Below, in pieces: positions 1-8,316 of a stretch of DNA of 8,316 nucleotides. The notes under the pieces were generated by a model. That model had not been told where the DNA came from, searched no databases, and worked only from the letters and a program-made list of their open reading frames with translations. The position numbers and the translations under genes are program-made. The stretch's first letter is position 1; each line of letters begins with the position of its first letter. The stretch lies in assembly GCA_030594925.1 (NCBI GenBank), contig JAUVEG010000044.1, forward strand, positions 1-8,316, given 5' to 3'. Source of the DNA: Gammaproteobacteria bacterium (GTDB lineage Bacteria; Pseudomonadota; Gammaproteobacteria; Chromatiales; Chromatiaceae).

Positions 1-534
1 GCGCGTATCAACAAAATCCCCTACCTCGGCATCTGTCTCGGCATGCAGGTTGCAGTGATCGAGTATGCACGCAATGTCGCAGGCATGAGTGACGCCAACA
101 GCTCCGAATTTGATCCGCAGAGTCAACATCCGGTGATTGCACTGATCACCGAGTGGACGACCTCGGAGGGAACCACCGAGAGACGCGACCATACCACGGA
201 TCTTGGCGGCAGCATGCGCCTGGGAGGGCAGGAGTGCCAGTTGCTGGAGGGAACGCTTGCACGAAAGGTATATGACAGGGTTTCTGTCGTCGAACGTCAC
301 CGCCACCGTTATGAATTCAACAACGACTACCGCAAGGTGCTGCAGAAGAAGGGGCTGCGCATCGGCGGCATCTCTGTTGACGGAGAACTGGTCGAGATGG
401 TCGAAGTAACCGAGCACCCCTGGTTTCTTGCCTGCCAGTTTCATCCCGAGTTTACCTCGACGCCCAGAGACGGCCATCCGCTGTTTACCGGTTTTGTCAA
501 TGCGGCGATTGAACATATGGAGAAACCCTCATGA
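1..534 (+). CDS. pyrG: CTP synthase, C-terminal part (5' truncated by window)
   Basis: CTP synthase makes CTP from UTP, ATP and glutamine in the cytoplasm. Only the last 177 codons are present, reading in frame from base 1; the synthetase domain and the start of the glutaminase domain lie upstream. What is visible is the class I glutamine amidotransferase part. The nucleophile elbow GICLGMQ places the catalytic Cys at visible residue 12, and the FHPEF motif near the end supplies the catalytic His (visible 148) and Glu (150). The segment [10 protein letters not shown] is also typical of the PyrG glutaminase domain. The C-terminus ends at normal length for the family. The TGA stop overlaps the kdsA ATG (ATGA), so the two are likely translationally coupled. 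I see no frameshift or missing catalytic residue in the visible part. Confidence 0.97.
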   Translation, partial: ARINKIPYLGICLGMQVAVIEYARNVAGMSDANSSEFDPQSQHPVIALITEWTTSEGTTERRDHTTDLGGSMRLGGQECQLLEGTLARKVYDRVSVVERHRHRYEFNNDYRKVLQKKGLRIGGISVDGELVEMVEVTEHPWFLACQFHPEFTSTPRDGHPLFTGFVNAAIEHMEKPS

Positions 535-1382
535 ATCTGTGCGGTTTTGATATCGGCCTTGATCACCCCTTTTTCCTGATCGCCGGAACCTGCGTCATCG
601 AGAGTGAGGGCATGGCGCTGGATGTTGCCGGAGAGTTGAAAGAGATTACCGGAAAGCTGGGCATTCCCTTTATCTACAAGTCGTCCTTCGACAAGGCGAA
701 CCGCTCTTCGCACGCCAGTGAGCGTGGCCCCGGTCTCGAGGCCGGGTTGCAAATTCTGGAGAAGGTGAGGCAGCAGATCGGGGTGCCGGTGCTGACCGAT
801 GTGCATGAAGATACACCGATGGGCGAGGTGGCCGATGTGGTGGATGTGCTGCAGACTCCGGCGTTTTTGTGTCGTCAGACCAACTTTATCCAGAAGGTAG
901 CGAGCCAGGGCATCGCGGTCAACATCAAGAAGGGGCAGTTTCTGGCGCCATGGGATATGAAACACGTAGTCAACAAAGCGCTGGCTACAGGTAACGAGCA
1001 GATCATGGTGTGTGAACGCGGTGTCTCGTTTGGATACAATACCCTGGTTTCCGACATGCGCGGCCTTGCCGTGATGCGCGAAACCGGCTGCCCCGTGGTG
1101 TTTGACGCCACCCACTCCGTGCAGCAGCCTGGAGGGCAGGGAAGCAGTTCAGGCGGTGAACGGCAACATGTGCCGGTGCTGGCGCGCGCGGCGGTGGCTG
1201 CGGGCATCTCCGGGCTGTTCATGGAGACCCATCCTGATCCTGATAATGCACTCAGCGACGGCCCCAACTCATGGCGCCTGGATCAGATGGCTGAATTGCT
1301 GGAGACATTGAAGAGTATTGATTCGGCAGTGAAAGCTGCAGGATTTATCGAGGATAGTTTGGGGGGATGTAGGGTGCAATAA
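531..1382 (+). CDS. kdsA: 3-deoxy-D-manno-octulosonate-8-phosphate synthase, metal-dependent type
   Basis: Condenses phosphoenolpyruvate with arabinose-5-phosphate to KDO-8-phosphate, a cytoplasmic step towards the inner core sugar of lipopolysaccharide. The 283-residue length suits the family. Family motifs in order are [12 protein letters not shown] (about 49-60), the CERG...FGYN block (161-170), [19 protein letters not shown] (191-209) and [15 protein letters not shown] (231-245). The early motif IAGTCVIES has Cys21 where the E. coli enzyme has Asn, and the late motif reads SDG rather than CDG. With His195, Glu232 and Asp243 this gives the four ligands expected of the metal-dependent class. 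The start is the ATG overlapping the pyrG stop, with GGAGA at 519-523 as ribosome binding site. The last codons (about CRVQ and stop) lie inside a dispersed palindromic repeat beginning at 1369, so the extreme C-terminus is probably repeat-derived. Confidence 0.97.
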   Translation: MNLCGFDIGLDHPFFLIAGTCVIESEGMALDVAGELKEITGKLGIPFIYKSSFDKANRSSHASERGPGLEAGLQILEKVRQQIGVPVLTDVHEDTPMGEVADVVDVLQTPAFLCRQTNFIQKVASQGIAVNIKKGQFLAPWDMKHVVNKALATGNEQIMVCERGVSFGYNTLVSDMRGLAVMRETGCPVVFDATHSVQQPGGQGSSSGGERQHVPVLARAAVAAGISGLFMETHPDPDNALSDGPNSWRLDQMAELLETLKSIDSAVKAAGFIEDSLGGCRVQ

Positions 1383-1439
1383 GCGCAGCGCATTGCACCT
1401 TTCCATGCGGCGCAATGCCCTACGGTTATTGCGCCCTAC
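1369..1439. repeat. 71-bp palindromic intergenic repeat overlapping the kdsA stop codon
   Basis: The outer arms are gtagggtgcaataagcg (1369-1385) and cggttattgcgccctac (1423-1439), complementary at 15 of 17 positions. Nested inside is a perfect 8-bp stem, ggtgcaat (1373-1380) with attgcacc (1392-1399). An alternative perfect 7-bp pairing is gcattgc (1390-1396) with gcaatgc (1412-1418). The design resembles REP-like dispersed elements with a GTAGGGTGCAAT-type terminus known from many proteobacterial genomes; that family link is from memory. Only one copy lies in this window. The kdsA TAA is at 1380-1382, inside the left arm. As RNA it could fold and act as a 3' stabiliser or weak attenuator; it lacks a following T-run, so it is not a classical intrinsic terminator. 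Confidence 0.75.
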
Positions 1440-1470
1440 GCGTTGACGAGGCAGGAAAAAATTCTTAGTG

Positions 1471-1526
1471 TCTCGCAAAGCCGCAAAAGATTTTTCTTGG
1501 CGTGCTCTGCGTCTCTGCGAGAGTCA
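1471..1526 (-). repeat. Hairpin repeat, copy 1 (reverse orientation), upstream of eno
   Basis: An imperfect palindrome with ends ctcgcaaagccgc and gcgtctctgcgagag. Read on the minus strand, its first 36 bases (1526 down to 1491) match 32 of the first 36 bases of the second copy at 2971-3006, including the identical 12-mer cgccaagaaaaa. Its distal half is about 9 bases shorter than in copy 2, so this copy looks decayed. Repeats of this 'CTCGCAAAGACGCAAAG' type are, to my knowledge, widespread in environmental proteobacterial genomes and carry no gene. It lies between the kdsA-end repeat and the AT-rich eno leader. Function unknown; it may be a non-autonomous mobile hairpin element. Confidence 0.8.
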
Positions 1527-1527
1527 A

Positions 1528-1595
1528 GATTGTATTTTGATCCACTTGTAAATAATGTCGGAAACTCAAGGATGATATGGATTTAAAATACAATC
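1528..1595. promoter_or_regulatory. AT-rich eno upstream region with perfect 11-bp inverted repeat
   Basis: The arms gattgtatttt (1528-1538) and aaaatacaatc (1585-1595) are exact reverse complements separated by 46 bases. After the left arm comes gatcc and before the right arm comes ggatt, so the symmetry extends imperfectly inwards. A possible -10 hexamer TAAAAT (1584-1589) overlaps the right arm, but I find no good -35 at 16-18 bases, so the promoter call is weak. The region is much more AT-rich than the coding DNA around it. Possible readings are a paired operator for a regulator of eno, a foldable 5' leader if transcription starts upstream of 1528, or chance pairing in AT-rich DNA. Confidence 0.35.
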
Positions 1596-1633
1596 ACTTT
1601 ATCATTGAAATAACATATTAATCAAATAGATAG

Positions 1634-2923
<1,290 letters not shown>

Positions 2924-2944
2924 AATCCTTGAGTGACCAATATC

Positions 2945-2973
2945 TTTACAAATGAGTCGAATTTCAATAATGA
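2945..2973 (+). promoter_or_regulatory. Possible promoter for ftsB-ispD-ispF
   Basis: TTTACA at 2945-2950 matches 5 of 6 bases of a sigma-70 -35 box. Possible -10 boxes are AATAAT at 2966-2971 (5 of 6, but a short 15-base spacer) or TAATGA at 2968-2973 (17-base spacer, weaker match). A start from here would put the hairpin repeat at 2971-3035 at the very 5' end of the ftsB message. Read-through from eno is an equally good explanation for expression of the downstream genes. Confidence 0.25.
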
Positions 2974-3035
2974 CTCTCGCAAAGACGCAAAGTTCGCCAA
3001 GAAAAACCTTTGCGGTCTTGGCGTCTTGGCGAGAG
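2971..3035 (+). repeat. Hairpin repeat, copy 2 (forward orientation), between eno and ftsB
   Basis: Outer arms ctctcgcaaagacgc (2974-2988) and gcgtcttggcgagag (3021-3035) pair at 14 of 15 positions. Inner arms (2989-3001 with 3008-3020) pair at about 9 of 13, leaving a short A-rich loop, so nearly the whole element can fold into one long hairpin. It matches the copy at 1471-1526 in opposite orientation, 32 of 36 in the proximal part. There is no T-run after the stem, so it is not a standard intrinsic terminator, but it could still shield the eno 3' end or affect read-through into ftsB. It carries no convincing gene. Confidence 0.85.
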
Positions 3036-3091
3036 AAAAGATCTCTTTTATGCTTTGTCAGCCTGAGACTTGGTCTCGTTAGGAGTACCAA

Positions 3092-3394
3092 ATGTTCAGA
3101 AAGTTACTGATCCCGGTTCTGGTTGTTTTGTTCGTTGTTCTTCAGTACAAGCTATGGGTTGGAGAAGGGAGTCTCGCTGAAGTCGCATCCATGGAGCGTG
3201 ATATCGAAACGCAGCAGCAGGCTATTGAAGAGAGGAAAAAACGCAACATGGCAATGCAGGCAGAGATCGACAGCTTCAAAAATGACCAGGATGCGGTCGA
3301 AGAGCGGGCGCGTTCAGATCTGGGGATGATTCGTGAAGGCGAGATCTATTTTCAGATTCCGGACAGAGTCAGTAAAAGCGGTAAAAAGCCATGA
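3092..3394 (+). CDS. ftsB: Cell division protein FtsB
   Basis: FtsB is a small bitopic inner-membrane protein that joins FtsL and FtsQ in the divisome and helps activate septal peptidoglycan synthesis. This 100-residue protein has a short cytoplasmic N-terminus (MFRK), one membrane segment at about residues 5-19, the family motif LQYKLWVGEGS (17-27), a coiled-coil region at about 29-65 rich in Glu, Gln and Lys, and the conserved stretch EERARSDLGMIREGE (70-84). Length and architecture fit the family. The ATG start has AGGAG at 3081-3085, 6 bases upstream. The 3' end overlaps ispD by 4 bases (ATGA). Position between eno and ispD is the usual gammaproteobacterial arrangement and supports the call. 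Confidence 0.95.
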   Translation: MFRKLLIPVLVVLFVVLQYKLWVGEGSLAEVASMERDIETQQQAIEERKKRNMAMQAEIDSFKNDQDAVEERARSDLGMIREGEIYFQIPDRVSKSGKKP

Positions 3395-4095
3395 GTCTCT
3401 GGTGCGTGGTGCCTGCGGCCGGGGAGGGCAGGCGCATGAAGAGCAGTACTCCCAAGCAGTACCTGCCGTTAGCAGGGAGCAGCGTTATCGAAACCACGCT
3501 GCGTACGCTATTAAAGGTCCCGGATCTGCAGGGCATTGTGGTCGTGCTGGATCGGGATGATCCCTACTGGGAGAAGACACAATTTCATGATCACCCGCTG
3601 ATCCATCGCACCCATGGTGGAACTGAGCGCGCCGACTCCGTGCTCAGCGGATTGGACTACCTCCTCGAAATGGCTACCGGGGATGACTGGGTGATGGTGC
3701 ATGATGCTGCGCGCCCCTGCCTGCGCATCGAGGATATCATCCGCTTGCAGTGGGCCTGCGAAAAAAACCCGCATGGCGCGATTCTCGGCATGCCTGTCAG
3801 GGATACCATGAAAGTTGCCGATGAGAACAAGGTGATTCAATCTACTGCGCCACGCGAGAATCTGTGGCATGCATTCACACCGCAAATGTTTCCCCTGGGG
3901 CTGCTCAAGCAAGCGCATGAAGCAGCGCAGGAGAGGGGAGAGGCGATCACCGATGAGGCCAGCGCCATGGAAAGAGCCGGTTTTTATCCGCTAATGGTGC
4001 AGGGTGAGACTGACAATCTCAAGATTACAACTCCCTCCGACCTGGCGCTGGCGGATTTCTATCTGAGGCGAAGGGGCGAGAGAGAGTGCGAATAG
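3391..4095 (+). CDS. ispD: 2-C-methyl-D-erythritol 4-phosphate cytidylyltransferase
   Basis: Third enzyme of the MEP isoprenoid pathway; it couples CTP to 2-C-methyl-D-erythritol 4-phosphate, giving CDP-ME and pyrophosphate. The 234-residue protein shows the nucleotide-binding loop [10 protein letters not shown] (7-16) and PKQYLPL (21-27), with Arg15 and Lys22 matching catalytic Arg20 and Lys27 of the E. coli enzyme. GGTERADSV (76-84), VHDAARPC (103-110), PVRDTMK (135-141), [13 protein letters not shown] (155-167), [11 protein letters not shown] (187-197) and [14 protein letters not shown] (208-221) follow, the last holding catalytic Lys211. The ATG overlaps the ftsB stop and has only a poor Shine-Dalgarno sequence, so it likely relies on translational coupling. 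It is followed by ispF, whose product acts two steps later, with a 10-base overlap. No defect is seen. Confidence 0.97.
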   Translation: MSLWCVVPAAGEGRRMKSSTPKQYLPLAGSSVIETTLRTLLKVPDLQGIVVVLDRDDPYWEKTQFHDHPLIHRTHGGTERADSVLSGLDYLLEMATGDDWVMVHDAARPCLRIEDIIRLQWACEKNPHGAILGMPVRDTMKVADENKVIQSTAPRENLWHAFTPQMFPLGLLKQAHEAAQERGEAITDEASAMERAGFYPLMVQGETDNLKITTPSDLALADFYLRRRGERECE

Positions 4096-4565
4096 GCCAT
4101 GGTTTCGATGCACATCGCTTTGCAGTGAACCGCCCGCTGATCCTTGGCGGTGTCTCCATCCCGCATGACCAGGGTCTGGAGGCCCACTCGGACGGCGATG
4201 TCCTGATCCATGCGCTCTGTGATGCACTGCTTGGTGCTGCAGCACTCGGCGATATTGGCGCTCACTTTCCCGACAGTAGTGAATCCTATGCCGGCATCGA
4301 CAGCCGCATCCTGCTGCGTTCGGTCATCGAGTTGCTGGCAGAGAGCGGCTGGCAGGTGGGCAATGTCGACATGACGATCATCGCACAGGCTCCGAAACTT
4401 GCGCCTTTCATTCCGAAGATGCGTGAAACCCTCGCGCAGGATATGAAAACCGATATCTCCGCAATCAGCATCAAGGCCACGACAACAGAAAAAATGGGCT
4501 ATGTCGGCCGCAAAGAGGGAATCGCCGTACACGCGGTTGCCTTGATTTCCCCGGCATCTTCGTAA
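4086..4565 (+). CDS. ispF: 2-C-methyl-D-erythritol 2,4-cyclodiphosphate synthase
   Basis: Cyclises CDP-ME 2-phosphate to 2-C-methyl-D-erythritol 2,4-cyclodiphosphate with release of CMP, in the MEP pathway; the family is a metal-dependent homotrimer. The 159-residue length is typical. Metal ligands are visible as Asp8 and His10 in GFDAHRF and His42 in [24 protein letters not shown] (55-64) and [20 protein letters not shown] (131-150) are strong family signatures. The start is taken as GTG at 4086 because the conserved N-terminus RIGHGFDAH follows immediately and no ATG lies in a fitting place; AGGGG at 4072-4076 is a plausible ribosome binding site. It overlaps the ispD end by 10 bases in another frame. 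It appears to be the last gene of the ftsB-ispD-ispF unit. Confidence 0.97.
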   Translation: MRIGHGFDAHRFAVNRPLILGGVSIPHDQGLEAHSDGDVLIHALCDALLGAAALGDIGAHFPDSSESYAGIDSRILLRSVIELLAESGWQVGNVDMTIIAQAPKLAPFIPKMRETLAQDMKTDISAISIKATTTEKMGYVGRKEGIAVHAVALISPASS

Positions 4566-4621
4566 TTCCCTTCGATGCTGCTCTAACGACACTGTATCGC
4601 CGCAATGGGCAAAAAACCTCT

Positions 4622-4630
4622 TGGTAAAAT
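4622..4630 (+). promoter_or_regulatory. Possible extended -10 promoter for the parvulin-HupE pair
   Basis: TGGTAAAAT at 4622-4630 fits an extended -10 element (TGn followed by TAAAAT, 5 of 6 to TATAAT). No good -35 box stands upstream, as is common for extended -10 promoters. A second -10-like hexamer, CATAAT, lies at 4653-4658. The 128-base gap after ispF makes a separate promoter for the next two genes plausible. No intrinsic terminator is evident in the gap. Confidence 0.3.
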
Positions 4631-4693
4631 TCCTTTTTCCGCTCTGATGGATCATAATACCGGCGTTAGCGAATACCACTTCTGGAGACAATT

Positions 4694-5560
4694 GTGATCC
4701 GCTGGTTAAAAGAACCCCTGTTGCATTTCCTGCTGATTGGAGCCGGACTCTTTCTGCTCTACGGACTGCAGGCGGACGATGCCGCCGAGCAGCCGAATCG
4801 TATTGTTTTCACCGAGGCGGATACCGACCGCATCATCAGTTTGTGGGAACGCAAGTGGCAGCGTCTGCCCAACCAGCAGGAGCTACAGGGACTGATCGAG
4901 TCGCAAATCCGCGAGGAGGTGCTCTATCGCGAGGCCCTCGCGATGGGACTTGACGAGGGTGATAGCGTGGTGCGGCGGCGAATGGCGCAGAAGATGGAGT
5001 TCATCTCCAACGATCTGGCATCGCTCGCCGAGCCGAACGATGATCAGTTGCAGAGCTATCTCGATACCCACGCAGAGAAGTTCGCCATCCCCGGCCGCAT
5101 CACTTTCTCACAAATCTACCTGAATGCCGACAAACGTGGTGACCAGGTTCGTGCTGACGCCAAAAAACTGCTTGCGGAAATGTCTCAGCTCTCAGCAGAT
5201 GTCGATATCTCCACGGCTGGAGACCCCTTTATGGGCGGCTACAGCCACGAAAACCTCGCCGATTTCGGTGTCTCGCGCCTGTTTGGCAAGAGCTTTAGCA
5301 AGCGCATTTTTGAACTGCCTGTCGGTGAATGGAGCGGCCCTGTCGAGTCAGGCTACGGTCTGCACCTGGTACATGTCGACTCGCGTACCGATTCCACAAC
5401 GCCTACGCTACAACAGGTGCGTGACAAAGTGCGAAACGAATGGATGGTGGAGCAGCGGCACAAGTCCAATAACGCATTGTATGGTGAACTGCGCAAGCGC
5501 TACGAGATCATCATCGAGCGGCCAGCCACTAAACCACTGAATAGAGTCAGCAGCAAGTAG
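4694..5560 (+). CDS. Membrane-anchored parvulin-type peptidyl-prolyl isomerase
   Basis: A 288-residue protein with an N-terminal hydrophobic segment (about residues 9-25, HFLLIGAGLFLLYGL) that should anchor it in the inner membrane with the rest in the periplasm. Residues 35-115 are a mostly helical region including EEVLYREALAMGLD and VVRRRMAQKMEF, typical of PpiC/SurA-like chaperone arms. A parvulin domain spans about 133-230, ending in the family block IFELPVGEWSGPVESGYGLHLVHVDSR (split here by positions 205-231), where His224 matches the second conserved parvulin His. The first one appears replaced: the ITFSQIYL strand has Gln140 where HIL is usual, so isomerase activity may be weak or absent. 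The start is GTG at 4694 with GGAG at 4684-4687. The next gene begins 2 bases after the stop, so the pair is probably one operon. Its client is unknown; the HupE-like neighbour is a candidate. Confidence 0.85.
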   Translation: MIRWLKEPLLHFLLIGAGLFLLYGLQADDAAEQPNRIVFTEADTDRIISLWERKWQRLPNQQELQGLIESQIREEVLYREALAMGLDEGDSVVRRRMAQKMEFISNDLASLAEPNDDQLQSYLDTHAEKFAIPGRITFSQIYLNADKRGDQVRADAKKLLAEMSQLSADVDISTAGDPFMGGYSHENLADFGVSRLFGKSFSKRIFELPVGEWSGPVESGYGLHLVHVDSRTDSTTPTLQQVRDKVRNEWMVEQRHKSNNALYGELRKRYEIIIERPATKPLNRVSSK

Positions 5561-5562
5561 CC

Positions 5563-6558
5563 ATGCGACGGCTTGTAACAATAATCCTGTTCCTGTTTGT
5601 GCTTACTGCTCCAGCTGCAGCGGACGAGGTGCGCCCCGGCTTCCTCGAACTGAAGGCCACTGACGGTGATGTCTACTCGGCCAAGTGGAAGGTGCCGATG
5701 AAGGGAGGCAAAGTACTGAGCATGAAACCCGTGCTGCCGGAATCATGCAGCGAGCGTACACTCCCAAGCAGCACACAAGCAGGAGGCGCCATGATCACCC
5801 GCTGGTCGGTCATTTGCGCGAAGGGGCTTGCAGGGGAGCAGATTCGCATAGATGGCCTGGAGAAGACCATGACAGATGTGCTGGTCAGGGTTGTGCACCC
5901 CGACGGCGTCACGCAGATGGTGCGGCTGACGCCGGGAGATACCAGTTTCGAGGTCGCCGCAGAAACTTCCAGCTATGATGTGATTCGGGTCTACACAGGG
6001 CTCGGTATCGAGCATATCCTGCTTGGAGTCGATCACCTGTTGTTCGTTTTCGCGCTGCTGCTAATCGTCAAAGGGTGGCGGCGTCTGGTGGGCACCATCA
6101 CTGCCTTCACCCTTGCTCACAGCATCACCCTGGCTGCGGCAACGCTCGGTTATGTGCATGTGCCCCAGGCGCCCGTCGAGGCAGTCATCGCATTGAGTAT
6201 CCTGTTTCTGGCTACAGAGATCATTCACGGTCTGCGGGGGAGGGTTGGCCTGGCAGGACGATTTCCCTGGCTGGTGGCCTTCATCTTCGGTCTGCTGCAC
6301 GGTTTCGGCTTCGCCGGTGCGCTGGCCGAGATCGGTCTGCCGGAACACTCCATCCCGTTGGCACTGCTGTTCTTCAACGTCGGCGTTGAACTGGGACAAT
6401 TGATGTTCGTTGCCGCCGTCGTCAGCGCAGGCTGGGCTCTGCGTAAGCTGGCGCCGCAGAAATCACTACGCTGGAGTGAGATTGCGGCAAGCTACGCCAT
6501 TGGCGGTATTGCCGCTTACTGGCTGATCGAGCGAACCTACAGTTTCTGGATCTTTTAA
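5563..6558 (+). CDS. HupE/UreJ-family membrane protein with signal peptide and periplasmic domain
   Basis: A 331-residue envelope protein. Residues 1-20 form a signal peptide with an APAAA-DE cleavage site. About 21-148 is a soluble, probably periplasmic domain with two cysteines (62 and 85) that could form a disulfide. The C-terminal half carries about six membrane segments (roughly 153-171, 174-194, 204-223, 236-254, 264-289, 308-322). HupE/UreJ hallmarks are GIEHILLGVDHLLF (148-161; His151, Asp157, His158), FTLAHSITLA (182-191; His186) and GLLHGFGFAGAL (243-254; His246). Characterised HupE/UreJ members are nickel permeases linked to hydrogenase or urease, but this longer form has no such neighbours here, so the substrate is open; the buried His and Asp residues still suggest a metal. 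It starts 2 bases after the parvulin gene with a weak ribosome binding site, suggesting coupling. Confidence 0.85.
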   Translation: MRRLVTIILFLFVLTAPAAADEVRPGFLELKATDGDVYSAKWKVPMKGGKVLSMKPVLPESCSERTLPSSTQAGGAMITRWSVICAKGLAGEQIRIDGLEKTMTDVLVRVVHPDGVTQMVRLTPGDTSFEVAAETSSYDVIRVYTGLGIEHILLGVDHLLFVFALLLIVKGWRRLVGTITAFTLAHSITLAAATLGYVHVPQAPVEAVIALSILFLATEIIHGLRGRVGLAGRFPWLVAFIFGLLHGFGFAGALAEIGLPEHSIPLALLFFNVGVELGQLMFVAAVVSAGWALRKLAPQKSLRWSEIAASYAIGGIAAYWLIERTYSFWIF

Positions 6559-6621
6559 AATAGAAAAACCTACGTAATTATTCAGTACCATCTATGCAGG
6601 TGTCAAACGTTCAGTGAAGTA

Positions 6622-8316
<1,695 letters not shown>

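Noticed and set aside
441..1115. Long minus-strand open frame (224 codons) opposite pyrG and kdsA
   Set aside because: It is antisense to two well-supported genes with intact family motifs and shows no domain of its own.
1269..1478. Minus-strand open frame of 69 codons over the kdsA end
   Set aside because: It is a translation of the 71-bp palindromic repeat plus antisense kdsA, with no recognisable protein features.
3065..3077. Small hairpin gagac-ttg-gtctc just before the ftsB ribosome binding site
   Set aside because: A 5-bp stem with a 3-base loop and no T-run is too weak to call a terminator or a regulatory structure.
4059..4691. Minus-strand open frame of 210 codons opposite ispF
   Set aside because: It shadows ispF, whose sense-strand frame has all catalytic motifs; the antisense product looks like a random reading of the same codons.
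6559..6621. Terminator between the convergent HupE-like and recQ genes
   Set aside because: Only a short agtga/tcact pairing near 6613-6626 is present, without a T-run on either strand, so no intrinsic terminator can be supported.

Overview
The window reads as a core chromosomal segment of a gammaproteobacterium. The evidence is the gene order pyrG-kdsA-eno-ftsB-ispD-ispF, a typical gammaproteobacterial synteny block, together with the kind of proteins encoded and two families of small palindromic intergenic repeats. Genus or order cannot be fixed from the sequence alone. Coding DNA is moderately GC-rich; the 5' leader of eno is strikingly AT-rich.

Layout: (1) 1-534, 3' part of pyrG (CTP synthase, glutaminase end), overlapping kdsA (531-1382, KDO-8-phosphate synthase) by 4 bases. 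(2) 1369-1642, a gap with a palindromic repeat that supplies the kdsA stop codon, a second hairpin repeat, and an AT-rich leader with an 11-bp inverted repeat before eno. (3) 1643-2923, eno (enolase). (4) 2924-3091, a second copy of the hairpin repeat in opposite orientation, then ftsB (3092-3394), ispD (3391-4095) and ispF (4086-4565), all overlapping and probably one transcript: a divisome protein followed by two enzymes of the MEP isoprenoid pathway. (5) 4566-4693, a promoter-sized gap, then a two-gene unit: a membrane-anchored parvulin-type prolyl isomerase (4694-5560) and a HupE/UreJ-type membrane protein with a signal peptide and periplasmic domain (5563-6558). (6) On the minus strand, convergent with these, a long-form recQ helicase (6622 to beyond 8316) whose N-terminal part lies outside the window.

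Functionally the left two thirds is housekeeping: nucleotide supply (PyrG), LPS inner-core sugar synthesis (KdsA), glycolysis (Eno), cell division (FtsB) and isoprenoid precursors (IspD, IspF). The parvulin-HupE pair is the least understood part and may act in the cell envelope, possibly on metal uptake. I see no mobile element with a transposase, no CRISPR, no tRNA or rRNA, and no clear defence or biosynthetic system. The most interesting signals are the oppositely oriented hairpin repeats flanking eno, the repeat fused to the kdsA end, and the parvulin-HupE pair.
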